From Synechococcus sp. CCY 9618 (GTDB lineage: Bacteria; Cyanobacteriota; Cyanobacteriia; PCC-6307; Cyanobiaceae): 64,000 nucleotides of DNA. Location of the stretch: contig NZ_JAFKRG010000006.1 of the NCBI RefSeq assembly GCF_019038415.1, forward strand, positions 1 to 64,000. The letters run 5' to 3'. Shown here in pieces: positions 43,972-52,411 of this stretch. The position numbers and the translations under genes were made by a program. The first letter of the stretch is position 1; each line of letters starts with the position of its first letter. The notes beneath the pieces were generated by a model. It worked only from the letters and a program-made list of their open reading frames with translations. It had not been told where the DNA came from and did not search any database.

Positions 43972-44913
43972 TCAGAAGAGGAAGCGGTGGCGGTCCCCGT
44001 TCACCAGACGGTCCTCGCTGTTTTCGGCCTCCAGCGGTTGACCGGACGGGCTCGGCCAGGTGGCGTCCCAGTAGCTGATGCCGTCCTTGTAGAAGGGGCG
44101 ACCGTCGAGCCGCTGGGTGTTGAGCTGGGTGCGCCCCATGGCCGTGATCAGGCCCCCCAGCTCCATCGGTCCTAGGTCCGTTCGGATCTCCTTGCGGGCA
44201 GCCATCATCAGGGCCGGCAGCCGCACCAGGTACTCGGGCCGGGTGAGTTTGCGGAACAGCGACTTGAGGGCCAGCTGCTGGCGATCCATGCGGCCCAGGT
44301 CGCCGGTCTCGTCGTGGCGGAAGCGCAGGAATCCCTCCAGGTCCTTGCCGCGCAGGGTCTGAACCCCGGGTTGCAGATCGATGGAGAGCCCCTGGCTGCG
44401 GTCGACGTAGAACATGCGTTTGGGCACGTCCACCTCGATGCCCCCCAGCATGTCGGCCATCTGACGGATGGCGGAGAGATTGACCACCAGATGGTGCTGG
44501 ATCGGACGGCCCAGGCGCTGGGAGACCTCCCGCTTCACCGCGTCGGTGCCGCCCAGGCTGTAGAGGGCGTTGATCTTCACCGGTCCGAAGCTTTCGGCTT
44601 CGATGTAGGTGTCACGGGGGATCTGGGTGATCTCGGTGCGATCCCCCTCAATGTGCAGGGTGGCGATCACGTCGGTGTTGCCGCCGCCCACGTCGGTGCC
44701 GAGGATCAGCAGGTCCTGGCCGCCCATGCCGCCGCTCCAGGCGGCGAAGGGATTGGTGACGGCCGTGTCCCCCTCGGAACCGGTCCTTGCGGAGATCATC
44801 TGGGCCAGGGGGCCCGCCAGCAGCGCTCCTCCCACAAGCCCGATGGCCATGGCGATCAGGACGGGGACGCGTTGCCCGCGCCGGCGTCCCGGGCTGTTCT
44901 GGGAAATCTTCAT
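43972..44913 (-). CDS. LytR-CpsA-Psr (LCP) family protein
   Basis: LCP enzymes attach polyprenyl-linked polymers to the cell wall. After an N-terminal anchor (VPVLIAMAIGLVGGALLAGP) the LCP domain shows DLLILGTDVGGGNTDVIATL, TEITQIPRDTYIE (the conserved Arg-Asp pair), KINALYSLGG, VVNLSAIRQMADMLGGIEVDVP and FLRFRHDETGDLGRMDRQQ; these are the pyrophosphate-binding arginines and aspartates. The chosen ATG at 44913 is 72 bases inside a longer frame whose extra residues do not look coding. It lies 26 bases downstream of the ABC exporter. Confidence 0.93.
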   Translation of the reverse strand: MKISQNSPGRRRGQRVPVLIAMAIGLVGGALLAGPLAQMISARTGSEGDTAVTNPFAAWSGGMGGQDLLILGTDVGGGNTDVIATLHIEGDRTEITQIPRDTYIEAESFGPVKINALYSLGGTDAVKREVSQRLGRPIQHHLVVNLSAIRQMADMLGGIEVDVPKRMFYVDRSQGLSIDLQPGVQTLRGKDLEGFLRFRHDETGDLGRMDRQQLALKSLFRKLTRPEYLVRLPALMMAARKEIRTDLGPMELGGLITAMGRTQLNTQRLDGRPFYKDGISYWDATWPSPSGQPLEAENSEDRLVNGDRHRFLF

Positions 44914-44939
44914 CGTCCTACAAGCTAAGACACCTCCGC

Positions 44940-46727
44940 TCAGCGCAGGGCTTCCTCCGGGCGCAGGCCCGTCTGAACGCGCCACAGGGCGGCATAGGCC
45001 CCGTTGGCGGCCAGCAGGTCGTCGTGACGGCCGCTCTCCACGATCCGCCCCTGCTCCATCACCACGATGCGGTCGGCGTGGCGGACCGTGCTCAGCCGGT
45101 GGGCGATCACCAGGGTGGTGCGCTCGGCGGTGATCCGTTCGAGGGAGCGCTGGATGGCGGCCTCTGTTTCATTGTCGACGGCCGCGGTGGCCTCATCCAG
45201 CACCAGCACCGGCGGGTCCTTGAGGATCGCCCTGGCCAGGGCGATGCGCTGCCGTTGGCCGCCGGACAGGCGCTGGCCCCGCTCGCCCACCACGGTGTCG
45301 TAGCCATCGGGCAGGGCGGTGATGAAGGCCGCCGCCTCGGCCAGGCCGGCGGCCCGCTCGATGGCGGCCCTGCCGGCGCCGAAGCTGCCGTAGGCGATGT
45401 TGTCGGCCACGCTGCCGTGGAACAGGAACACCTCCTGGCTCACCAGCCCGATGGCCCGGCGCAGGTCCTGCAGGGAGAGGGCTTCGATCGGCTGGCCATC
45501 GAGCAGGATGCGGCCTTCCTGGATGGCATAGAGCCGCAGCAGCAGCTTGACGATGGTGCTCTTGCCGGAACCGGTGGCCCCCACGATGCCCACGGTGGTG
45601 CCGGCGGGCACCTCCAGATCGAAGTGGCGAAGCAGCGGATCGCGGCCTTCGTAGGCGAAGCCGACCCCCTCGAAGCGGATGTGGCCGCGGACGCTGGCGA
45701 AGGGCAGGGGACGGTGGCCGCTGGGGATGGCGATCGGGGTGTCAAGCAGATCCATCACCCGGTGGGTGGAGGCCATGGCCCTCTGGTAGTCATCGAGGGT
45801 GCGGCCCAGGGTGGTGAGGGGCCAGAGCAGGCGCTGGGTGATGAACACCAGGAAGCTGTAGGTGCCCACGGCGATGGCGCCGCTCCAGGCCTGCAGGCCG
45901 CCGATCACCAGGATCGCCAGGAAGGCGAACAGGATCGCGAAGCGGATCAGGGGGATGAAGGCGGCCGACAGGCGGATGGCCCCGCCGTTGCTGGCGCGGT
46001 AGGCCTGGCTCTGCTCGGTCAGCCGCTGCTTCTCCCAGTCCTCGGCCGCATAGCTCTTGATGGTGAGCATGCCGCCCAGGTTGTTGCTCAGACGGCTGGC
46101 CAGATCACCGGCCCGTTCCCGCACCTCCCGGTAGCGGGGGGCGAGGCGGCGCTGAAAGCGGAGCGATCCCCAGAGGATCACGGGGATCGGCAGGAAGGAG
46201 ACCCCCGCCACGGCGGGGGAGAGCACGAGCATGGCCCCGCCCACCGCCAGCACAGTGGTGATCAGCTGCAGGATCTCGTTGGCGCCCTGGTCGAGGAAGC
46301 GCTCCAGCTGGTTGATGTCGTCGTTGAGGATGGTGAGCAGGCGTCCGCTGCTGCCGGCCTCGAAGAAAGCCATCTCCAGGTGCTGGAGATGGTCGTAGGC
46401 CTCGATGCGCAGTTCGTGCTGCACGGTCTGGGCCAGGTTGCGCCACAGCAGGGCGTAGAGGTATTCGAAGAGGGATTCGGCGCTCCAGATCAGGAACGAG
46501 AGCACCGCCAGCACCCCCAGCTGCCCGGGTACGGTGCGGAAGCCGAGTCCGGCCAGCCAGGAGGTGCGCTGCTGCACCACCACGTCCACCGCCAGACCGA
46601 TCAGGACAGGTGGAGCCAGGTCGAAGAGCTTGTTGAGAACGGAGCAGGCGGCCGCCATCCAGACGAGCCTGCGGTGGGGCCGCAGGCTCGTCTGGAGGCG
46701 CCGCAGCCCCGCAGCCGGGATGTTCAT
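44940..46727 (-). CDS. ABC exporter, MsbA-like (permease-ATPase fusion)
   Basis: A 595-residue half-transporter: six transmembrane helices in residues 20-310, then an ATPase with Walker [13 protein letters not shown]-loop [15 protein letters not shown], the signature [14 protein letters not shown], Walker [13 protein letters not shown] and the switch His in VIAHRLSTV. There is no peptidase domain. It probably exports a lipid or hydrophobic compound as a homodimer. It precedes the LCP gene with 26 bases between, so a cell-surface polymer link is plausible (inference). Confidence 0.93.
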   Translation of the reverse strand: MNIPAAGLRRLQTSLRPHRRLVWMAAACSVLNKLFDLAPPVLIGLAVDVVVQQRTSWLAGLGFRTVPGQLGVLAVLSFLIWSAESLFEYLYALLWRNLAQTVQHELRIEAYDHLQHLEMAFFEAGSSGRLLTILNDDINQLERFLDQGANEILQLITTVLAVGGAMLVLSPAVAGVSFLPIPVILWGSLRFQRRLAPRYREVRERAGDLASRLSNNLGGMLTIKSYAAEDWEKQRLTEQSQAYRASNGGAIRLSAAFIPLIRFAILFAFLAILVIGGLQAWSGAIAVGTYSFLVFITQRLLWPLTTLGRTLDDYQRAMASTHRVMDLLDTPIAIPSGHRPLPFASVRGHIRFEGVGFAYEGRDPLLRHFDLEVPAGTTVGIVGATGSGKSTIVKLLLRLYAIQEGRILLDGQPIEALSLQDLRRAIGLVSQEVFLFHGSVADNIAYGSFGAGRAAIERAAGLAEAAAFITALPDGYDTVVGERGQRLSGGQRQRIALARAILKDPPVLVLDEATAAVDNETEAAIQRSLERITAERTTLVIAHRLSTVRHADRIVVMEQGRIVESGRHDDLLAANGAYAALWRVQTGLRPEEALR

Positions 46728-46763
46728 CGGGCGACCGGCTTCAACGGCCGGGGCCGCGGGGGG

Positions 46764-47162
46764 TCACCAGCGATTGCCGCCACCGCCACCGTATCCGCCA
46801 CCACCACCACCGCCACCGCCGGATCGCCCGCCACCGCCGTAGCCGCCGCCGCCACCGGAACGACCGCCGCCGCCGCCATAGCCGCCGCCGGGCCGGCCAC
46901 CACCACCACCGCCACCGCCCTCACGGGGGGTCGCCTTGTTGACCCGGATCATCCGGCCCATCCATTCCACGTCCTGAAGGTCATCGATGGCCTTCTGCTC
47001 GGCGGCATCGTCGGCGAGTTCGATGAAGGCGAAGCCACGCTTGCGGCCTGTTTCACGGTCAAGGGGAAGGCTGCACTGACGAACCTCCCCGTATTGGCCG
47101 AAGAGATCAAGAAGGTCTTCGCGTTCGGCCTGGAACGAGAGGTTGCCGACGTAGATGGTCAT
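46764..47162 (-). CDS. cyanobacterial RRM protein with long Gly-rich tail
   Basis: The 132-residue protein repeats the RRM of the gene at 559 (IYVGNLSF; RKRGFAFIEL) and the same ending IRVNKAtP, then continues with about 50 residues of GGGGG/GGYGG/GGGRSGG repeats ending GNRW. The tail is the cyanobacterial Rbp type, which may form condensates or bind RNA non-specifically (family knowledge). The ATG at 47162 was chosen; a longer frame reaches 47312, but the upstream residues lack homology signals. Confidence 0.93.
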   Translation of the reverse strand: MTIYVGNLSFQAEREDLLDLFGQYGEVRQCSLPLDRETGRKRGFAFIELADDAAEQKAIDDLQDVEWMGRMIRVNKATPREGGGGGGGGRPGGGYGGGGGRSGGGGGYGGGGRSGGGGGGGGGYGGGGGNRW

Positions 47163-47177
47163 GCAATGAAAAAGCTG

Positions 47178-47187
47178 GAACGGATTC
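47178..47187 (-). promoter_or_regulatory. leader motif GAATCCGTTC of second RRM gene
   Basis: On the minus strand GAATCCGTTC ends 15 bases before the ATG and is followed by CTTTTTC. It differs by one base from the motif in the leader of the RRM gene at 559-837. The 285 bases between 47163 and 47447 otherwise hold only the divergent promoter space and no gene that I can support. Confidence 0.35.
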
Positions 47188-47447
47188 CTCCGGTGTCGGG
47201 AATCCCAGGGGAAGCAGGCGGTGGGCGAGATGGGGAGACCGGATCCCTGGAAGGGAGCGATCCCTGGGAGGCCCGAGCCGGCGATGCGTGCCGAAGGGAG
47301 CCGGAGCGGCATGGAACTGCTGGAAGCCTACAACTGGGCCCCGGAAGCCCATGGAGAAGCTTGAAGCAAATCTGAAGCAAGTCGAAAATTTTGCTTGCCC
47401 CGCCTCCAGGTGCTTCATTGTCAGCAAACCCTGATCGAGCCCACCCT

Positions 47448-47651
47448 ATGAAAACCGCCCCCGTCCCCTGGAGTCTCACCTGGAGAGAGGATGGTGAGCT
47501 GGCTTCCCAGGATCTCTTTGATCTGCTGCAGACGCTGGTGGCCTCGGAAAGTCACGAGGTCCAGACGTCTCTCATCGCGGCCGTGGAAAGGCTTTCGGTG
47601 AGCCAGCTGCAGGTGATGGCCTGTGAGGAGGTGACCCGGATCTGCGCCTGA
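47448..47651 (+). CDS. small hypothetical protein, 67 aa
   Basis: No family recognised. The frame starts MKTAPVPWSLTWREDGELAS and continues helical (QDLFDLLQTLVASESHEVQT) to the end EEVTRICA. The base composition of the helical part and the ATG at 47448 after an AT-rich stretch support a real short gene. It is divergent from the RRM gene, so its expression may be tied to the same promoter region. Probably cytoplasmic. Confidence 0.6.
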   Translation: MKTAPVPWSLTWREDGELASQDLFDLLQTLVASESHEVQTSLIAAVERLSVSQLQVMACEEVTRICA

Positions 47652-47685
47652 TCCTGCGGCCGGCAGCCGTCGTCGTCATGTCGGC

Positions 47686-48015
47686 TCAGATGGGGTACCG
47701 CCTTGCCGTGGCGGCCTTGCAGCTGCTGCGGGCGGAGGCGATGCTGCTGCCGCTGGAGATCCGGTCGGCCACGCAGCTGCAGGCGAAGTTGGCCATCCCG
47801 TCAGGGGCCTTCTTGCCGGACTGGGCCAGTTCCGTCTCGAAGGCTGAGAGGCAGAAGGAACGGACCACCTCAATGATGGGACCGGTGCCCGCTTTGGCCT
47901 CTCGCTCCAGAGGAATGATGCCGGCCAGTGCCACCAGGACGAGGATCAGGCCGACCGGCCCTGCCGGGAGGTGAATTCCATGGGGCCGGTGGTGGTTCCG
48001 CTGCAGGGGAGGCAT
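47686..48015 (-). CDS. small exported Cys-containing protein, 109 aa
   Basis: An N-terminal basic segment precedes a hydrophobic stretch (VGLILVLVALAGIIPLEREA), likely a signal or anchor. The remaining 65 residues have cysteines in SFCLSAFE, FACSCVADR and SSCKAAT, which could pair in an oxidising compartment. No family recognised. It lies 35 bases downstream of the helicase gene in the same direction. Confidence 0.5.
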   Translation of the reverse strand: MPPLQRNHHRPHGIHLPAGPVGLILVLVALAGIIPLEREAKAGTGPIIEVVRSFCLSAFETELAQSGKKAPDGMANFACSCVADRISSGSSIASARSSCKAATARRYPI

Positions 48016-48049
48016 GGGTGAACGGCGCGTTCAGCGCCGGGGAGGGGAA

Positions 48050-49939
48050 TCAGGAGCCCAGTCGGGAGATCTGAAGTTCCTTGTTCATCACCCGCAGGCG
48101 ACGAAGGTCGGCAAAGACATCGTCGGGCATGCCCTTGGGCAGATCGACGGTGCTGTGGGCGTCGAAGATGCGGATCTTTCCGATCGATCGGCCGGTGAGG
48201 CCTGACTCATTGGCGATGGCGCCAACAATGTTGCCCGGCTTGACCCTGTCGCGCCAGCCCACTTCGATACGGAAGCGTTCCATGTTCTCCTCAGGCCCGT
48301 CCTCACTCCGCTCTGAGTGACGGTCCTGGAAGGGTCGGCGCTCGCTCCGATCCCGATCGCGATCCCGGGCGCTGGGCGCCCCGGGGCGCGACTGACCCCA
48401 GCGCTCCTCCCCCTGCAGCAGCAGGGGTTTGCCGCCGAGGCTCAGCTCCAGGGCCGCCAGCGCCAGCTGGTCGGGGCTGCAGCTCTGTTCCTGGGCGACC
48501 CGTTGCAGGATCTCGCCCAGCAGGGCCCGCTCCTCGGGGTTTCCGGCCGGCTGCTGCAGGGCGAGGGTGAGTTTCTCGCGCAGGCGGTCGAGACGGTGCT
48601 GGTTGATGCTGGCGTTGCCGGGCACTTCCATGGCCTCGATGGGCTGGTTGACGGCCCGCTCCAGTCCTCCCAAGAAGCGCCGCTCCCGCGGGGTCAGGAA
48701 GAGGATCGCCTCTCCGTTGCGTCCCGCCCGGCCGGTACGGCCGATGCGGTGCACGTAGGCCTCGCCGTCGAAGGGGATGTCGTAGTTGATCACCAGGCCG
48801 ATGCGATCGACATCCAGTCCCCTGGCGGCCACATCAGTGGCCACCAGCACGTTGACCCGCCCATCCCGCAGGCGTTCGATCGTGCGCTCCCGCTGGTTCT
48901 GGGGCACGTCGCCGTTGAGCACGGCCACGTCGTAGCCGTGCTGCTCCAGGGACTCGGCCACGGTGAGGGTGATGGCCTTGGTGCGGGCGAAGATGATGAC
49001 CCCCTCGCTGCCCTCGGCCTCCAGCACCCGCTCGAGGGCTTCGAGTTTCTGGGGGCCGTTCACCACCAGGTGGCGCTGGCGGATCCGGCGGCCATCGGCC
49101 GCCTTCTGGCGGATGGTGACTTCCGCCGGATCGTTGAGATACTTCTGCGAGATGCGCCGGATCTCGTTGGGCATGGTGGCGGAGAACAGCACCACCTGAC
49201 GTTCGGCAGGCAGTTGCTCAAGCACCCACTGGACGTCATCGATGAAGCCCATGCGGAGCATCTCGTCAGCTTCATCCAGCACCAGGCTGCGCAGCCCGGA
49301 GAGGTCGAGGGTGCCCTGGCGCATGTGATCCATCACCCGGCCCGGGGTGCCCACCACGATCTGCACCCCCCGGCGCAGATGCTGGATCTGGTCGCGGAAG
49401 TCGGCGCCGCCGTAGATCGGCAACACCTTGACGCCCTTCATCGAGGAGGCATAGCTGTTGAAGGCTTCCGCCACCTGCATGGCCAGCTCCCGGGTGGGGG
49501 TGAGCACCAGCACCTGGGGGGTGCGCAGGCCGGGTTCGAGCCGTTCCAGCAGGGGCAGGCCGAAGGCGGCCGTCTTGCCTGTGCCTGTCTGGGCCTGGCC
49601 CACCAGGTCGCGGCCGAGCATCAGCTCGGGGATGGCGGCCTTCTGGATCGGTGAGGGTTCCTCGAAGCCGATGGCCGCCAGGCCATCAAGCAGTTCCCGG
49701 CACAGGCCGAAGGTGGCGAAGGCGCTGGTGGGGGGCTGGCTGGTGTCGTCGACAACGGCAGGCGTGGCGAGCACGTCCTCATCGGGCTGCTCGATGGCCG
49801 CCTGGGAATCGGCGGCACCGGCGAGGGTGCTGCCGTCAATAATCTGGGTCACGGGATGCTGGAGCCTGGTGAATCCTTCAACGCAGGCCGGCAGCGGACC
49901 TTGGGAATGGGTGTCTCGCACCCGGGCTGCCTTGCCCAT
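48050..49939 (-). CDS. deaD: DEAD-box ATP-dependent RNA helicase
   Basis: The 629-residue protein has every helicase motif: GFEEPSPIQKAAIPELM (Q motif), AQTGTGKT (I), PTRELA (Ia), LDEADEML (II), SATMP (III), ARTKAITLTVA, DVAARGLDVDRIG (V) and HRIGRTGRAG (VI). After a charged low-complexity region (RDRDRDRSERR) the C-terminus carries the DbpA/CsdA RNA-binding domain (WRDRVKPGNIVGAIANESGL, then GKIRIFDAHSTVDLP). Such helicases aid ribosome assembly and cold adaptation. The ATG at 49939 is two bases after the cupin stop; the frame continues upstream but only into that gene. Confidence 0.96.
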   Translation of the reverse strand: MGKAARVRDTHSQGPLPACVEGFTRLQHPVTQIIDGSTLAGAADSQAAIEQPDEDVLATPAVVDDTSQPPTSAFATFGLCRELLDGLAAIGFEEPSPIQKAAIPELMLGRDLVGQAQTGTGKTAAFGLPLLERLEPGLRTPQVLVLTPTRELAMQVAEAFNSYASSMKGVKVLPIYGGADFRDQIQHLRRGVQIVVGTPGRVMDHMRQGTLDLSGLRSLVLDEADEMLRMGFIDDVQWVLEQLPAERQVVLFSATMPNEIRRISQKYLNDPAEVTIRQKAADGRRIRQRHLVVNGPQKLEALERVLEAEGSEGVIIFARTKAITLTVAESLEQHGYDVAVLNGDVPQNQRERTIERLRDGRVNVLVATDVAARGLDVDRIGLVINYDIPFDGEAYVHRIGRTGRAGRNGEAILFLTPRERRFLGGLERAVNQPIEAMEVPGNASINQHRLDRLREKLTLALQQPAGNPEERALLGEILQRVAQEQSCSPDQLALAALELSLGGKPLLLQGEERWGQSRPGAPSARDRDRDRSERRPFQDRHSERSEDGPEENMERFRIEVGWRDRVKPGNIVGAIANESGLTGRSIGKIRIFDAHSTVDLPKGMPDDVFADLRRLRVMNKELQISRLGS

Positions 49940-49941
49940 GC

Positions 49942-50304
49942 TCAAAGGTTGAGGCCTGATCTTATCACCCGGCCGTAATCGTCGTCGAAACGCTCGATGT
50001 CGTCCTCCCGCAGGTCCTCGCCCCGCTGCACCTCGATGATCTCCAGATCCGTCGATCCGGCCGCCGCCCGGTGCCGCCCGCCACTGGGGATGAACAGGGT
50101 GGAGCCGGCGGCGGCGGCGAAGCTCCGGCCGTCGCACGTCATCACCCCCTCGCCTTCGACCACCACCCAGTGTTCGCTGCGGTGGTGATGGCGCTGCAGG
50201 CTGATCCGGTGTTGGGCGCTGATCCTCAGCCGCTTGACCAGATAACCGTGTCCCGTGGCCAGGGTCTCGAACCACCCCCAGGGGCGCTGGACACGCTCAG
50301 CCAT
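49942..50304 (-). CDS. cupin, mannose-6-phosphate isomerase type II C-terminal-like
   Basis: A single cupin of 120 residues: RPWGWFETLATGHGYLVKRL, then ISLQRHHHRSEHWVVVEGEG (H-x-H metal motif with Glu) and TLFIPSGGRHRAAAGS. It resembles the isomerase cupin found at the C-terminus of bifunctional ManC/ManA type II enzymes; stand-alone versions occur in cyanobacteria. It is the first gene of a unit with the helicase. Confidence 0.85.
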   Translation of the reverse strand: MAERVQRPWGWFETLATGHGYLVKRLRISAQHRISLQRHHHRSEHWVVVEGEGVMTCDGRSFAAAAGSTLFIPSGGRHRAAAGSTDLEIIEVQRGEDLREDDIERFDDDYGRVIRSGLNL

Positions 50305-50758
50305 GAAAGGGATCCACCGGAAACGGGCTGCGATGGACGTGGGCCATCCCGCCGCAGGGCCCGGCCGTCATGGGAGCGGCGCCGTCATCGGAGCGCCCTG
50401 ATGGCTGGCGCCTGACAGGCCTGCGGTGGGAAAAGACTGACCGGCGCCACCTGGGGCCAGGGAATCCATGGGGCTGTCCCTGTTGACCTCGGGGCACCTG
50501 AAGGACAGGCCCCGATGATGCCGGGACAGTCCTTCGTGACGATGCAGGAGGCCATTCACCGGGGGGGTCCCCGGGAATGAAGGGGCTCCCTGGGGGGGAG
50601 TGATCCCAGAGGTGGAGACTATTGGAGCAGGGGCTCCGGCGAGCTCGGCCCGGGGGTACCGCGCCGATGGAGGAAGTATGGAACGGGGGTTGAAATCCCG
50701 GTCGAGCGGTTCACCTTTCGTTGGCACATTGCCGCCTGTGGCAATGCATGAAGAACGC
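50305..50758. other. 454-base intergenic region with nested RNA-like hairpin
   Basis: No supported gene. On the plus strand an outer stem at 50471-50480/50523-50532 (ten pairs with one G-U) encloses an inner stem CGGGGC/GCCCCG at 50490-50495/50509-50514. A second perfect hairpin CATTGCC/GGCAATG lies at 50727-50746, just after the recD stop. Confidence 0.4.
50727..50746 (-). terminator. hairpin downstream of recD, possible weak terminator
   Basis: A perfect 7-bp stem (CATTGCC / GGCAATG) with a 6-base loop starts 12 bases after the recD stop codon at 50759. No T-tract follows, so termination would be inefficient or Rho-dependent. Confidence 0.35.
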
Positions 50759-52411
50759 TTACGTTCGCTCACCCGGAGCTCTGTCCCCGTCATCGTCGGG
50801 CGCCGTCGCCGTCAGCAGCAGGGCCCCCGCCCGTGCCCGGGTCAGGGCGGTGTAGAGCAGGCGCCGGTCCCGCTGCCCACCGCTGGGGAACAGCACGATC
50901 ACCTGCTCCGCTTCGCTCCCCTGGGCCTTGTGAACCGTGAGGGCCAGGGCGGGTTCGGCGGCTCCCGCCAGCTGGCCGGGGTGGATCCAGAAACCCTCCC
51001 CGTCCCCGTCGCCGAACAGCAGGCGGGCCGCGGGGCCCGGTCCTCCCACCAGCACCCCCACGTCCCCGTTGGCCAGATCCAGTTCCGGCAGGTTGCGGCG
51101 GCAGAGCACGGGAGTGCCGGTGGGCAGATCCTGCAGTTCACCCTCCAGGCGCGAACCCAGCAGGGCCTGATGGATCGCTTCCAGGCCCCAGCGTCCCTGG
51201 CGCCGGGGGGCCATCACCAGCAGCCGGTCCCGCTCGGCGAGCAGCTCCCGGCAGCCCTGCGGGGAGCCGGGCGCGCAGCGTTCCGCCCGCCGGGCCAGGG
51301 AGGCCTGGTGGTCCCGGAGCCGGGTCACCAGCGCCTGCGGCAGCGTTCGGGGGGAGCAGGGTCGCCACTCCAGATTGTCGGCGCTGTTCAGCTGGCGCAG
51401 CTGGGGCAGGATCAGGGCCACCGGGTCCGGATCCTGCCCGTCCGGCCCGGCGGCGATCGCCCGGCGCAGGACGGCGGCCACGCTGGCGATCGCCCCGGCG
51501 TTGCGGTACGTGGTGTCCAGGGTGATGGCGGCTGCGCCCAGCCGCTGCCGGCGGTCGGGCCGCTGCAGTTCCTGCAGCACCGCCCCCGGGGCGATCGGGG
51601 GCAGCTGGGCGGAGTCGCCCACCAGCACGAGCCGGCAGCTCTCAGGCAGCGCCTCCAGCAGGGCCCCCATCAGGCCGAGGTCGACCATCGACACCTCATC
51701 CACCACAAGCAGATCCAGGTCGAGGGGACGGCCCCGATGGCGCCCGAAGCGCTCCCCCCGGCTCTCCAGCAGCCGGTGCAGGGTCGTGCAGGGCAGGCTG
51801 CCCCCGGTGGCGGCCCGCAGCCGCGCCGCCGCCTTGCCGGTGGGCGCCGCCAGGTGGATGCGGGCGTCGGGGTCCCGGGCCCGATGAGCCGCGATCATGG
51901 CCGCCACCGTGCTGGTCTTGCCGGTGCCCGGACCGCCCTCCAGCAGCACCAGTCCGTGGCCGAGCACCGCCGCCACCGCCTCCCGCTGGCGGTCATCGAG
52001 GCGAAGCGGGCCGGAGGTGGCCGTTGAGCCTTCGGCAGGCGGCGGGGCCTCCAGGGAGCGGGCCCATCCCACCAGGGTGTCGATCACCTGCTGCCGCTGC
52101 CGCTGCCAGCGGCGCCACTGCAGACCCGATCCCTCCAGGGCCAGGGGCCCGTCGGGGTCCTGGCAGAGGGGGCTCCTCCGCAGGGCCTGCAGGTGCCCCT
52201 GGGGCCAGAGCGGTTCACTCACCTCCGGGGGAGCCGCTCCCGCCAGGTCCAGTTCCAGTTCCCCCCGGGCCAGGGCGGCGGTCAGGGCTGCGACCACCTC
52301 AGCGACGAGGGGATCGGCGGCGGTGCCGTGCAGCCGGGGCAGGGCCTCAGCCAGGGCAGCGGCCAGGGCTTCCACCCAGGGCTGGAGCTGCTCCCCGGAG
52401 CCTTTCAGCAC
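50759..52411 (-). CDS. recD: exodeoxyribonuclease V, RecD subunit
   Basis: RecD is the 5'-3' helicase of RecBCD. At 550 residues it has helicase superfamily I motifs: LLEGGPGTGKTSTVAAMI (Walker A), LDLLVVDEVSMVDLGL (Walker B), VLVGDSAQLPPIAPG, TYRNAGAIASV and, near the end, ALALTVHKAQGSEAEQVIV and LYTALTRAR (motifs V and VI). The start is a GTG at 52411, overlapping the end of recB by seven bases. It is the last gene of the recC-recB-recD operon. Confidence 0.94.
   Translation of the reverse strand: MLKGSGEQLQPWVEALAAALAEALPRLHGTAADPLVAEVVAALTAALARGELELDLAGAAPPEVSEPLWPQGHLQALRRSPLCQDPDGPLALEGSGLQWRRWQRQRQQVIDTLVGWARSLEAPPPAEGSTATSGPLRLDDRQREAVAAVLGHGLVLLEGGPGTGKTSTVAAMIAAHRARDPDARIHLAAPTGKAAARLRAATGGSLPCTTLHRLLESRGERFGRHRGRPLDLDLLVVDEVSMVDLGLMGALLEALPESCRLVLVGDSAQLPPIAPGAVLQELQRPDRRQRLGAAAITLDTTYRNAGAIASVAAVLRRAIAAGPDGQDPDPVALILPQLRQLNSADNLEWRPCSPRTLPQALVTRLRDHQASLARRAERCAPGSPQGCRELLAERDRLLVMAPRRQGRWGLEAIHQALLGSRLEGELQDLPTGTPVLCRRNLPELDLANGDVGVLVGGPGPAARLLFGDGDGEGFWIHPGQLAGAAEPALALTVHKAQGSEAEQVIVLFPSGGQRDRRLLYTALTRARAGALLLTATAPDDDGDRAPGERT

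Noticed and set aside
44940-46727. ABC exporter as the partner of the HlyD-like protein
   Set aside because: It has no peptidase domain, lies 8 kb away on the other strand, and its neighbour is an LCP protein.
46764-46920. GGC/GGT-rich repeats resembling a repeat array
   Set aside because: They encode the Gly-rich tail of the RRM protein; spacing is irregular and there are no spacers, so not CRISPR.
50368-50793. 141-codon minus-strand frame across the recD-cupin gap
   Set aside because: It overlaps the recD 3' end, is rich in Pro/Ser/Gly and shows no recognisable domain; the structured RNA-like hairpin is a better explanation.
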